In this document: positions 36,951 through 48,450 of the stretch, in pieces | Numbering within the stretch: position 1 is the stretch's first letter | Layout of the letters: each line of letters starts with the position of its first letter | Assembly: GCF_036588685.1 (NCBI RefSeq) | Contig: NC_086378.1 | Coordinates: 18,391,578-18,455,577 of the forward strand | Direction of reading: 5' to 3' | DNA: 64,000 bases | DNA from: Mytilus trossulus | Taxonomy: Eukaryota; Mollusca; Bivalvia; Mytilida; Mytilidae | Program-made: the position numbers and the translations under genes | The notes under the pieces: generated by a model | What the model saw: only the letters and a program-made list of their open reading frames with translations | Database searches by the model: none | Told to the model about the DNA's origin: nothing

Positions 36951-37408
36951 ATTTTTTAGTATATTTACTAGTTACTTTTTAACGCCATCACCCTGAAATG
37001 TTTTTGTTTATATTAGCACTATTTACGGTATTCAGAAAATCAGGAACCATGCAAAACATTAATTTATCATCTGCTTGACCATAATATTTTTTTTCTAATA
37101 AAATTTAGGATCAAAATATCTTTTTTTTTGGAAGAAAACCATTTCCCCCTTTTTAAAGTTAAAAGTCTACTCCCTTAGTGTACTGATATGAATAGTATTT
37201 TACTGGAAATGTTTGAAAAAAGATATTGATGCTACCGTAAATATTTTGTTAAAAAAAAAAGACATGAAATAAGTTGGTGAACCAAAGAGTTCACATCTAA
37301 TTGAAAGTTAAAGTGCCCATGAACTCCCTGGTCATACACGAGTGATTCTATTCATAAAAAGTGTCCGTGTAATAATTAAAAAGAGTCCGTGTATCATCTA
37401 AAACAAGT

Positions 37409-38164
37409 GGCTGTCACAACGACAGCAAACCGGATTTATTAGCATTTATTTGTGTCTTGGCAATATCACAAGAACCATTACTGATGATTGGTGAAAGTTA
37501 AAATTGTCAATATCAAATTTGACCTCTATTTTGTCATCAGTATCAACATATTAAAATTTGAAAAGCTTAGATTGAATGGTTTGTGAGTTAATGCAACAAT
37601 GTGAATGGAAACACCATTTTACGACCTTTCAAGAACCAAACTCTTGAACGGTAAAAGTCAAAATCGTCATTATTGAACTTGACCTCTATTTTGTCATCAG
37701 TAACAACATATTAAAATTTGAAAAGCTTTGGTTGAATGGTTCATGAGAAAATGCACAGACACGACTGGAAACACCATTTTTCAATCTTTCAAGAACCATA
37801 ACTCCTGAACGGTAAAAGTCAAAATCGTCATTATTGAACTTGACCTCCATTTTGTCACCAGTAACAACATATTAAAATTTGGGAAGCTTTGGTAGAACTG
37901 TTCATGCGTAAATGCACGGACACGACTGGAAACGCCATTTTTCAATCTTTCAAGAACCATAACTCCTGAACGGTAAAAGTCAAAATGGCCATTATTGAAC
38001 TTGACCTTCATTTAGTTGTCAGTAACATCATATTAAAATTTTAAAAGCTTTGGTTGAACGGTTCTTCAGTTAATGCACGGACAACATTTGATTGCCGCCC
38101 GCCCGACCGACCGCCGAGCATCCCCAATTTAATAACCGACATTTTTGTCACAAAAATCCGGTTA
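37409..38164 (+). repeat. Hairpin-ended repeat family D
   Basis: The left end has GGCTGTCACAACGACAGC (hairpin) then AAACCGGATTT; the right end has GACATTTTTGTC then AAAATCCGGTT, so the CCGGATTT motif is inverted. The core has about four units of roughly 150 bp with CATATTAAAATTTGAAAAGC and CTTTCAAGAACCATAACTCC. A CCGCCCGCCCGACCGACCG tract lies at about 38095-38115 just inside the right end. Confidence 0.8.
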
Positions 38165-38219
38165 AAAAGTCCGTGTAACGCCCGTTAATGTACTGTTTTT
38201 CTATAGCTCTGCGGGAGGC

Positions 38220-38450
38220 AAAGTCGTACAAATACATGTACACCTTACAATCATTCAATACATTAAATATAGTTGACCTATATAATTGTTTATATGGTTT
38301 CGAAGAAACAGATTTAACCACGAAAACTTAACATTGACAAAGAGGTCAAGGTCAGATGAGCCATACCAGGCAGACATGTACAGCTTACGATCCTATCATA
38401 CAACAAATATAGTTGACCTATATTGTTTATAGTTTAAGTAAAAAGATCAA
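38220..38450 (+). repeat. Family E repeat fragment
   Basis: Has AGAGGTCAAGGTCAGATGAG and ATATAGTTGACCTATAT words shared with the block at 23160-23700. Confidence 0.6.
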
Positions 38451-38459
38451 AAACAGTTA

Positions 38460-39863
38460 TTGGTTCTTCCCTATAAAGTTGATCAATTGTACTCTATTGT
38501 GTTTTTGGTGTGGATCCAGAATTCCCCAAATAATGTTGTTATGTTCTGTTTCTTTTTTCTGAGTTTTTATCAACGTATCCCATGGTCAGTGATTCTAAGT
38601 GTTCTCCGGCGTTTTCTATTCATACTGAATGAGCATTTTAGATTTCCCCGGCAAAGTGACCGTCTCCTTTGCAATGACTCTACATATAGCATTTGTTTCT
38701 CCCCTAAGGCTGTCCAGCAATGTATATCAATCTTTTGTGGATATTATCTGTCTCTTATACTCAATTTTGTGATCACCTTGTATAACGCCACACGCGAGAT
38801 GAAGACTATGTTTGACACGGGGTGGCAATTTCAAAGTGAAGAAAAACTTTAAAATTTAGTTCAAGTATCAAAATTTCCATTTTTCAGAATTTTTAGTATC
38901 ATATAATGTACTGCACGAAAGGAACTGAAACAGTTACAAATTTTGAGGCTTCATATGCAAATTCCTGGATGAAACTACTTTAGACGATCCCCCCTCCCCC
39001 GTATCATTTATATAGAATTGAATTCCATCAAATACAAGCTTCTTATTTAAAATTATTTGGTTTAAAAACTAATTTGTCATCAAAATATAAAGTGTCGCTT
39101 GGGGTGTCAGATTTCGTGTCTCCAGAGGTAGAGACTTTAGATTAAAAAAAAAGAATATATTTGCATATAAATATTTTAAAATTCTGTCCTTTTACCATTT
39201 GAAAAAAAGATAGAAAATCAGCAGCCAGATTAATTTTTTTTTAAATTTTGAATCGCTGTTTTGAAATCGTCAAGAAAAGTAGTGTCATCGTCTTTAGGTC
39301 TCCTTGAAGCTGTATTGTCATTTGATGATAAAAATGTCGGTGCGTGTTTCATTGGAAAGAGTAATCACATTCGTTTTAGAGTGAGTGCTTTTTGCGGCGT
39401 GCACGAATGCTTTTGGGAGGAACCTGGTGAACTTTGATACCAATGATGCCGTTTGACTATTGGTGGCTTCGGCTTAACCATATACCGAGATCTGCTGTAT
39501 GATTTTCCTTCATGTTTCGGTGTATTGAGCCACAGTCGTGCTCTTTTTTCCTGACCATGATAATGACTGAAAAGGACAAGAAATCATTTTCTAGTAATAC
39601 AAAAAATATTTTGAGTCATTTTTTACTATTGATGAAATCAAAAGCACATGTTCAATAAGACTGAAAAACAGACAAAATGAAGAAACGTCAGTTTGTAATT
39701 TGTTATCATAATATGGTAGATGTGTTTGAATTAAAAAGTATCAGATACACAGGTAAACACGTCATTTAAATAAACCCAAAATAGCTTTAAAATCATAAAT
39801 ATAGAACTAAAAGTATTCCTTAATTTAATTTATCAAAATGTCAAAGCGATTTAATTTTTTCAG
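38460..39863. other. Region upstream of the TRIM-like gene
   Basis: A 130-codon open frame at 38460-38852 has no recognisable domain and I do not call it a gene. The rest is AT-rich. A pyrimidine-rich tract ending TTTAATTTTTTCAG at 39850-39863 looks like a splice acceptor for the TRIM-like gene, so at least one 5' untranslated exon probably lies in or beyond this region. Confidence 0.5.
39850..39863 (+). promoter_or_regulatory. Probable 3' splice acceptor before the TRIM-like start
   Basis: TTTAATTTTTTCAG is a good acceptor with a pyrimidine tract. Its use would remove the upstream ATG at 39838 and leave 39901 as the first ATG. Confidence 0.5.
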
Positions 39864-39900
39864 ATATCAGAAGAAGATCTTAGCAACTGTTCGTTCAGCG

Positions 39901-41616
39901 ATGGCAAACAAATTGGAGAATATCATTTACTGTGGACCATGCGAGTCGCAACATTTAACTAATATTGCAGAGCTTTGGTGTCCAAATTGTACTGAAGGCT
40001 TATGCTCAACCTGTTTGAAGTACCATAACGTTTCAAAATCTACTCGTATGCACAAAACTATAACAATTGAAAATCTCACAACTCTGCCAGATTTTGTACG
40101 CGACATAGATTATGCCTGTTCAAACCATTCCAATGTTCTTGACCTATACTGCAGTGTGCACGAGAAAGTATGTTGTATGGATTGCATAACCAGTGATCAT
40201 TCTGAATGCCCAGGAATTACGTCACTTGTTAAAGTAGTTCAGGGGGTGAAGGAATCAGCATTTTACCACAGCATTATGAAAAATATCGAAGATCTTACAG
40301 AATATGCTTCAAAACTTCAAAAGAATAGAAATGAAAATGCTGACAAGCTACAACAAGAGAAACGCTTCTTGTTTGAAAAAGTAAAATCCAAACGTAAAGA
40401 AATTGCATCTCATTTAGATAAATTAGAAGAAGATCTCTTGCAGCAGATAGACTCAACAATGACGCAAGAGTCGCAACAAATAAACGAAGCTGTTTCTAAT
40501 CTGCAGAAAAAAATCGATACACTGACAGAGTATAAAAGTCAAATTTCTTCATTGATTGAAAATGCCACTGAAGTTCAAACGTTTTTAGGATTAAAAGAAA
40601 TAGACAACAATATTGTCAAAGAAGAAGAAAACATGTCTCGAATGGTGGTAGAACCTGGCATGAAAGAAACCAGTGTAAAAATGGAGTTTGCTAATGAAAT
40701 TGATGGCTTCGCAGACGAAATTAAACTGATGGGTAATCTAGAACTTAATAAGGTAACAACAGACATGCGTTATGCTGGAACGAAATCACAACTCGCAAAA
40801 AGTTTATCAAATATTAAATCAGGAATAGACAATATTAAACTGTCCTGCATAACTAAATTTAAAATACCTTATAATTTCCAGGCGGAAAACAATATTTGCA
40901 GTTGTGCTATATTAGCAGATGAGCGAGTTATTTTGTTAAACAAGTGCTCAAATGAAACATCAGGTGGGTTGCATATCTTTAAAAAGAATGGTGATTACCA
41001 GGAACGCGTTTTATGCACTTCTAATCCATCTGGACTTGCAGTAATGAATAAGTCTGAAATTGCTGTATCTTTTTGTAAAGAAAAATCCATTAAAGTATAT
41101 GAATCAGAAAAATTCACTGTACAACGCTTGTTGATAGATGGTCACTTATTCTGTGGATTATCATGTGAATCGGAATGTTTGATTTCTGGTGTTCGAAATG
41201 AAGGTATATATTTCATAAGCTGTAGTTCTGGGACGATTCTGAAAATTCTCCCAACGGATATAACACATTTAAACTATGTACATATAAAGGAAGGAAAAAC
41301 ACTTATTTCCGATTTTCAAAATAACATTCTACATTGTCGAAGTAGTGATGGCGAGCTCAAATGGAAATTTTCAGACAATGTCATGAAAGGGCCTAGGAAC
41401 ATATGCACAGACAATTTTGGTAATATATTTGTTGCCTCCCGGGATTCAGCAAGCATAATCGTAATATCTTCAGATGGACATGATTTCAAAAAAGTTCTGG
41501 GAGTTAAAGATGGTGTTCAATGTCCAAAAGCTGTATGCTATGATGTAATGCAATCTATATTAGTTATTGCTAGTGGAAATGGACTTGCAAAAAAGTACAA
41601 ACTTTCCTATATCTAG
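39901..41616 (+). CDS. TRIM-like protein with two B-boxes, coiled coil and beta-rich C-terminus
   Basis: A 571-codon frame in a single coding exon. B-box 1 uses C11, C14, C27, C30, C35, C38 and H51. B-box 2 (residues 73-103) shows C73, H76, C84, H87, C92, C95, H100 and C103. Residues about 125-235 are charged and heptad-like (KLQQEKRFLFEKVKSKRK), a likely coiled coil. Residues about 320-571 contain repeated short strands (FGNIFVASRDSASIIVISSDG) like an NHL/WD-type propeller. No RING precedes the B-boxes. RING-less TRIM-like proteins are, as I recall, much expanded in bivalves; a role in ubiquitin or immune signalling is inference. An in-frame ATG at 39838 would add 21 residues, but a strong acceptor (TTTAATTTTTTCAG, ending 39863) lies between the two ATGs, so I prefer 39901. 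AATAAA follows the TAG stop directly (41617). Confidence 0.9.
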   Translation: MANKLENIIYCGPCESQHLTNIAELWCPNCTEGLCSTCLKYHNVSKSTRMHKTITIENLTTLPDFVRDIDYACSNHSNVLDLYCSVHEKVCCMDCITSDHSECPGITSLVKVVQGVKESAFYHSIMKNIEDLTEYASKLQKNRNENADKLQQEKRFLFEKVKSKRKEIASHLDKLEEDLLQQIDSTMTQESQQINEAVSNLQKKIDTLTEYKSQISSLIENATEVQTFLGLKEIDNNIVKEEENMSRMVVEPGMKETSVKMEFANEIDGFADEIKLMGNLELNKVTTDMRYAGTKSQLAKSLSNIKSGIDNIKLSCITKFKIPYNFQAENNICSCAILADERVILLNKCSNETSGGLHIFKKNGDYQERVLCTSNPSGLAVMNKSEIAVSFCKEKSIKVYESEKFTVQRLLIDGHLFCGLSCESECLISGVRNEGIYFISCSSGTILKILPTDITHLNYVHIKEGKTLISDFQNNILHCRSSDGELKWKFSDNVMKGPRNICTDNFGNIFVASRDSASIIVISSDGHDFKKVLGVKDGVQCPKAVCYDVMQSILVIASGNGLAKKYKLSYI

Positions 41617-41622
41617 AATAAA
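41617..41622 (+). terminator. Candidate polyadenylation signal of the TRIM-like gene
   Basis: AATAAA directly follows the stop codon. It is a candidate only, because such hexamers are frequent in AT-rich DNA. Confidence 0.35.
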
Positions 41623-41803
41623 ATCGAATATATCGCTTATTCTTAGCAACATATTTTTTCCGAACAATAGAAATATCATGAAAAAGGCAGGATATATATA
41701 TTAGATATATTTCTTGTATTAAAGCTCCAACAGCCTGATTAATGTTCGTTTCTTGTGAATAGTTGTCTCATTGGTTAAACTACGTTATCTAGTTATACTC
41801 CAC

Positions 41804-42870
41804 GCAACAAAGTTGTGGAGGGTATAATGTTTTTGACCCGTCTGTTTGTCCTGTTCTTTTCATCGCAACTCCACGAAACCTTAAAAACAAATTTCATGAA
41901 ACTTTGTAGATAATAAGGACATACTATGTAGATGTGCATATCGGCAGGAAATTATGATTCAATTTTTTTCTAGGATTTATGTCCTTTTGAATTTATTGGC
42001 ATCAGTATACTACTGCAACAGTTTGTCATCACAACTCCTTTGAAACCACACAACAAAATTTCAGGCAACTTTGTAGGAACAGTTTGTCAGCGCAATTCCT
42101 CTGAAACCAACAGAATTTCATGAACCTTTTATAAATTATAAGAGGGGGGCACTGAACACGGAAACACGTGAAATAAAAATCGCAAAAATGTAGCACGAAA
42201 AATAAAAATCTGGAAAAACGAAGAACGAGAAATAAAATCGTTAATATTAAGAAAAAAAGTACCAGCAGTTATTACTCAGCCGTTCTTGGAGATCATGTAG
42301 ACATTGTAGACCTTAAGTTTAAGCGTATGCTACTTACATATGATTTTAAAAAAAATATTATTATGATGGACTTTATTACATGTATATAGCATACATAAAA
42401 CTATACAATAGAAAGAAGAATGGTAACAATATACATCAATTTCAATTATATTACAAAAGGTACTATAACTCACTGAGTTAGTTCCAATTTACTTTTTAAT
42501 CAAATGCGGAACAATGCAAGAACGAGAAATTAAGAGCACCGACACGGAACACGGAAAATAAATAAGGGGAAATACGAAGCACGCACATCAAACCAAACAC
42601 GAGAAAACGAGAAATAAAACACCAAAACACGAAAACACGTGAAATAAAAAGGCCGAAAACGTTGCACGAAAATAACCCTTTACCACCCTCTTATAAGAAC
42701 ATATTATGTAGATCTGCAAATCGACATGATATTATGATTTATTTTTTTAGGAGTTATGCCCATTTAAACTTATTGGCCTTAGTATATTACTGCAACAGTT
42801 TGTTATCGTACCTCCTCTGAAACTACACACCTGAATTTCATAAATCGTTCTTGCTACTTAATAAGATGTT
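41804..42870 (+). repeat. Hairpin-ended repeat family F, interrupted
   Basis: Starts TATACTCCACGCAACAAAG then TTGTGGAGGGTATA, an inverted pair. Units carry CTATGTAGATGTGCATATCG or variants and CTCCTTTGAAACC. The second unit is broken by the insertion at 42143-42690. No right hairpin is evident. Confidence 0.65.
42143..42690. mobile_element. Insertion flanked by TTATAAG inside family F
   Basis: TTATAAG occurs at 42136-42142 and 42691-42697. The ends are AGGGGGGCACTG and ACCACCCTCT, weakly inverted. The interior is made of GAAACACGTGAAATAAAAA and CACGAAAAATAAAAAT words. The uninterrupted unit at about 41910 reads ATAATAAGGACATAC at the matching place. Confidence 0.7.
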
Positions 42871-43602
42871 ACACCGTTAATTCGGGCCTGAACAAAAAGT
42901 AGTACGTATTTAACACAAAATAGTTCCTATGCATGGGTGTAACTGTCAAAACATGTAGAATATGTAGGTAGTTTTGGTATCTGAATGACTGGTGATCATT
43001 GAAGAACACTTTTTGACTCAATAGTTTTGAATATTAAAAATCTGCACCACATTTAAAAAAGAGGGTACATTTTGCCTGTTTGGCAGATCTATTTTGGTAC
43101 ATCAAAAGTTCCGGGAACCAGTTTTGTTTTCAGTACAAGACATCATAAAGTGTTGCTTTTCCATGCAAATAATTGCCACTTTATTTGTTCATTATTTGTT
43201 TTTAGATTTGATTTCATCATTTACGACTTTTTTATTTTCTGTCTTTGAGGAAATAGCAACAAAAATGTGGTGCACACTGAATAACCCACGTAGAGGGTTA
43301 TTTCAAATTGTGCACAATATTTTTCATGTTATTTCGAATAAGACGCTTGATGAACGTTAATAGTGCATGCGATCCCCTCTTTCTGGTAAATGACGTCATA
43401 AAGGCGCCTATAATGACGATATTTCCGGTAAAAAAACAAACTCGAAAGTTATGGAAGGGAATATCCGCCTTAATTATTCAATTTTTAATTAAAATTTTGT
43501 GAAATGCAATTTCTTAATTCGTACCATGCGATTTGTTAATTTGTAAAATTCTATTTCTTAATTTGTAACATGTATTTTTTTTCATCCGTTACATGAATTT
43601 CT

Positions 43603-43844
43603 CACAGGTGCTTGAGGACAGGATCCTGTATAAGCCCCATATAGTCCCTCCCCCTTTTTTTTTATATTCATAAATCTCAGATTTTTCGATATATATTACT
43701 TATTTGTACTTATGTGTACCATATATATACTAATATACCATATTTATACTCTAAATATGCATGTTTACTATCAACGTGAATCTCGACTAAAAGGGGGAGG
43801 GACTATATGGGGCTCATACAGGATCCTGTCCTCAAGCACCTGTG
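43603..43844. mobile_element. Near-perfect MITE with 8-bp target duplication
   Basis: The 242-bp element starts CACAGGTGCTTGAGGACAGG and its reverse strand starts the same way. The arms match for more than 50 bp, with one difference near base 30, through TCCTGTAT and AGTCCCTCCCCCTTTT. GAATTTCT is duplicated at 43595-43602 and 43845-43852. An 8-bp duplication suits hAT or MULE superfamilies. It has no coding capacity. Confidence 0.95.
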
Positions 43845-44340
43845 GAATTTCTAGATTTCTTGATTTGTGAAATGTAGTTAATTTGTTTGAGTCACATTTG
43901 GTGAGATCGCGTCTGTATAATTGTTCCCGCTGCCAGCCAATGAGAAGTTCCGTTTGTAAAGAAAAACTACAAGTTAAAAATCTACCTGTTACAAATCAAG
44001 AAGTTTGACAAGTCTCGAATGAAATAGTTTCACAATATTCCACACGAGGTCGCTGTGGAAACGGTGCTGTGGAGACGGTGCTGTGAACTCGTACCTTCGC
44101 AAAGTGGTACCCAATATTTACCAACGCGTATGCATACCAACTCGCACCCAATATTTTATAATTTATATCTATCAAGTTTGTTATATTCTTTTCTATGATA
44201 TAACAAAATACACATAACTAAGTGCAACTGCATGTATTAGTATCCTGATGCAATTGGTTTTCAAAGCAAACCAGGAGTAAACCTCGGTAAACACACTGTC
44301 ACTGTCTAGTGTTTTTGGGTGTGGCGGTAAACGGTGTCAT

Positions 44341-46026
44341 CCTGGTTTGCCCACTTTTAATTACATGTATATGTAAACATAGAGGGAATTGTTGTTTTAA
44401 CAATTATAGTTTATATCTGAATTATAGTCATATTTTTTACCTTTTATTTTACCTGTAAATTTTTAAAAGAATATTATATTCTGCTATCAAATCAAGGAAA
44501 ATGTGCAAAGCTTTTCTATATTTTATATTTCTTTGGCAGGAAAATGTATTTGTATTTATAAAAAAATAGGAAAAAATGTATTATTATTCCAATTTATCAA
44601 CAAATAATTTTAATTATTGGTATATTCTGAAAAAAAAGTAAAAAGTAAAAAAATGAAACTACAGATTTATTAGATCAAATCTCATTTGAATATCTTTGAC
44701 TTAAAAGTTTATTCAACTTTATTCTTAAAATTTTAATAAAATACACAGCTCTAATAATTAAATATCAAAAATATCAAATTAGAATATAAATGGAACTGTT
44801 CAGTAGCCAAGCTATGAATATGACACAATTTGAACAGTAATCTGCATCCAAGCTAGCATTTTCTTTAAAAAAAAAAACCAGCAACAATAAAAGAGCTTTC
44901 AAAAAATAATCATGATTGCTAAGAACACCAGTTAGAACTTCAACCAGAAAGACTATTTAATGACTATGAGACAACCAACAATGCAGCATGAACAGTGTGG
45001 CCAAGAGTAAATGAGAAATGCTTCTACTCCCACTTCACCCAGTGCATTTTGCGATAGGCACAGAAAAATGGACTACAGTCATGTATAAAGAAAATGAAGA
45101 CATTACTCAACTGATACGACAAGCTTCAGTACTACTTCTTGTTCCGCCCACCTTGTTGAGGATGTTTGGCTGAGCACTTTAGAAGACATTGGAGAAACTA
45201 AAAACAAAACCGCTACAATTTCATTTACAGAATATAATTATGACAGAGTTCTGTGTTGAAAGCTACCGCTTTCTATGGAATCACTATTACACAGAAGGAC
45301 CCCGCACCACAAATCACCTGTAAGGATGCCATGGCACAACAAACTTAAGAAGAGACTCAAACATGCCCGCCGAAACACCTACGAGATCGGCAAGGTACTG
45401 AAGGAAGACACAGGCACTCACAAATGCAACATTATCCAGTATGACGACGATAAAGAGTAAAAGACACAAGACTCCAACTACCGAAAGACCGATGCCAACA
45501 AGACTCATCAACTTGGTAGTTTACTCTGACACAGCATCCTATCTTCTCCATTAGAACTGAACAATGAAGTGAAATATTGTAAATTTTGACTTTGTAAATA
45601 TAATGTTTTGTGATGTATTTATAAAAGATTATATTTATCCTCATTTTATATATTTCCTCATGTTATGCATTTATTGAAATATGTTAGCAATAAAAGAGAT
45701 CTAATTTTTATCATGAAAATCATTCAAAAACTAATGAACTATTAAGACACTTTTGTAACTGAATATCATTTTTTTTGTGTTATTTGTTGTGTACATGTAT
45801 GTATGTTGAATGAATTTATATTAAATTATTGAGAAAAAATATTTGATTTTTTTAATAATTTTTCTATACACTGAAAAAAAACAACAACCTGAATATATGG
45901 AAAACACTTACAAACTATATACCTAAGTTGGAACAGACTATACTTTTGTATGCTCATTAAACCTTTTGTCTTTTTTGTTTTCTTTACTAATAGATAATTG
46001 GTAGAATTAAAAGTGGGCAAACCAGG
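44341..46026. mobile_element. MULE-derived element with inverted ends
   Basis: The inverted ends are 22 bp and identical: CCTGGTTTGCCCACTTTT plus AATT at 44341-44362, and the reverse at 46005-46026. It contains a decayed MULE-type transposase end (45240-45554). The word GCAAACCAGGAGTAAACC also occurs at 44266-44283 and 46017-46034 in direct orientation. No clear target duplication is seen. Confidence 0.7.
45240..45554 (+). pseudogene. MULE/FLYWCH-type transposase C-terminus, broken
   Basis: Translation gives RTTNHL in one frame, then a stop; the adjacent frame continues PWHNKLKKRLKHARRNTY and GKVLKED. A further frame ends NLVVYSDTASYLLH with TAG at 45552-45554. Family knowledge: MULE transposases end with a (P)RTTN..EGWH..L..R segment, followed later by an A..Y-type tail. 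The catalytic DDE part is not recognisable upstream, so this is a dead C-terminal fragment with at least two frame changes. Confidence 0.7.
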
Positions 46027-46742
46027 AGTAAACCAAATGTCTAAAGTTAACAATTATAATAATAATCGTCTTAAACAATCTGCTCTATATTCCGGAAACT
46101 GTATATAAGACGAATTTAGAGTAAACAGGCTGAGTGTAATAACTCTTCGTCAACAAATTTTGACACGACAAATACTTGTGGGTGCTATTTATAGTTTCGT
46201 ATAAAAGATATTCCTCGACTTAAAAATGGACATGGATAGAAGTCCCTTTTTATCAACATAACTGGTGAAAACTCATGTTTTTTGTATTTGGTTGTAATAA
46301 TATGTTAATTAACTTCAATTAAAGCAGGTTGAATGATTAAAATAATTTACAAAAATAGATTAAATATACAAACAAAACAAATATTTTATTTGCCAATCAC
46401 GGCGCCCAGAATGAGCAGAATAATTATAATACAATTTTCAAACATATTGTAAAGTAAATTCAAAATAGGTTAAACAAAGTACATAATATGATTGATTTTG
46501 ATTTAGTTGATTGACATAATATTAAAGAAAATGAAGTAGGCAATTTGTAAATAATAAACATATATAATACAATATGACCAATGTTTTGAGGGAAGACAAC
46601 ACTGTAAACAGTCTGGTTTTTTTTGGCATTGAAAATTGAAAACTTATTTGCAGCCACTGTACAGGCGAACGTACTCTGAGGCATGAATTGTTTGAAAGAC
46701 CAGGTAAAAATATATGAAATTCAAAAAATATTTATAAGTTAC

Positions 46743-48060
46743 AGAAATCTGGGATTTTTGATGATTGTTGGCATTTTTTAACCCAAAACATCATAAGAGC
46801 AAAAAAATGAATAACAATTTATTTCAGAATATGATTTAAACATATTTAATCATCTATTTCAATATCTATTTGACCTGAAATATCATCAAGAAAGAAATTG
46901 CAAAATATTTCAGGAAATCTGTAATTTTTGTTCACTTTTTGCCTTTTTTACCTATGATCTATTTGATTCCTAACCAACAGTTATTATTTTGGTATAAAAT
47001 TCGATATCACCTTCAGTAGGTCTTGCTTTAACTTTGTTAACATAGTTATTTATATATGTATACACAAAAAATACTTCAAGAAGTGGAGGAACTGCCTCCC
47101 TGACTCACTGCAACAACGTATGATCTATTAACTTATCAGAAAATTATATACTATCATGCATGTTATTCAATCCATCTTGTATGGGAAAGGATTTGTATAG
47201 GCACTGCCTTTTGTCCGATCCCTTTGTATAAATGTACATTTGATATTTGAACAATAAAATATTTTGAATTGAAAAAAAATTGAATTGAATTGAATCATAA
47301 CAAAAAATAATTTTAAAATCCAGAAATCTATGATTTTTGATGATTTTTTGCATTTTTTAACCCAAAACATGAAATCAGAAGAAAAATGAATAACTATTTA
47401 TGTCAGAATATGATTAAAACATATTTAATCATCTATCTCAATATCTATTAGACCTGAAATATTAGCAAGAATGAAATAACAAAATATTTCCAGAAATCTG
47501 TAATTTTTGTTCACTTTTTGCCTTTTTGCCCCCAAAATATCAATCCAAACATAAACAAATGTATGTTTTTTTTTTCTTTCTGAGAAATGACTTGTAACTA
47601 ACACATAGTCAAATCCTATCAGTAATTTCTTGAAAGATGAACCATTACAAAAAATAATTCTAAAATCCAGAAATCTATGATTTTTGGTGATTTTTTGCAT
47701 TTTTTAACCCAAAACATGAAATCAGAAAAAAAATTAAAAGCTTTTTATGTCAGAATATGATTTTAACATATTTAATCATCTATTTCAATATCTGTTTTAC
47801 CTGAAATATCATCAGCAATGAAATAATAAAACATTTCCAGAAAACTGATATTTGTTGATTTTTTGCCTTTTTAGCCCAAAATAGCAACCAGAAACATATA
47901 TAATTATATTTTTTTCATTGGTAAATGACTTATAGCTAATACAATATTGATTTTGATATCATATTATCTTAATATTGAATCAGAACAAAAAATACATGCA
48001 AATTCCTGAAATCTGTGATTATTGATGATTTTCTGCATTTTTACCCCAAAAATGCAGAAT
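46743..48060. repeat. Long-period imperfect tandem repeat
   Basis: Three to four diverged units with AATCTATGATTTTTGATGAT, then TTTTTAACCCAAAACAT, then CATATTTAATCATCTATTTC and TGACCTGAAATATCA. They start near 46743, 47321, 47664 and 47995. Gaps between units contain unrelated insertions (for example 46950-47310). Confidence 0.75.
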
Positions 48061-48189
48061 TAGTGAAATATTGAATTTTGAAACTTGTTTTCATATAGCA
48101 AACATGCAGATAGTCAAGTAATTACTGATGAAATATTTTTTTGGGACAGGGTCATTTTTGGTACTTAGTGAACCTAGTCCTTTAAGAAA

Positions 48190-48450
48190 TAATTTCTTGT
48201 AGTTCCTGAGAAAAATGAAACGACAATTTTCAATTTGGCTGTCACACGTAATGAGTAATGAATTTGAAAACGCATCACACGACAAAGCCGACTTCAATAA
48301 ACCTTTTAGCAATCCTTGTAATGTAGTTTATGAAAAAGATGCAACTAAAATTTTTATTGGACGGACGGACGAACTGACGGATGGACGGTTAGACGGACCG
48401 GGACAGACAGAGGTAAAACAGTCTACCCCCACTTTTTCGAAGCGGCGGTC
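48190..48450 (+). repeat. Repeat with GGAC tract
   Basis: GGACGGACGGACGAACTGACGG at about 48360 and AGACGGACCGGGACAG, followed by GGTAAAACAGTCTACCCCC. It resembles the GC-rich ends of families A-D, but the other boundary is not clear. Confidence 0.5.

Noticed and set aside
38460-38852. 130-codon open frame upstream of the TRIM-like gene
   Set aside because: Hydrophobic and cysteine-bearing but no recognisable family, no splice context and unlike the TRIM coding sequence in composition; kept only as a note.
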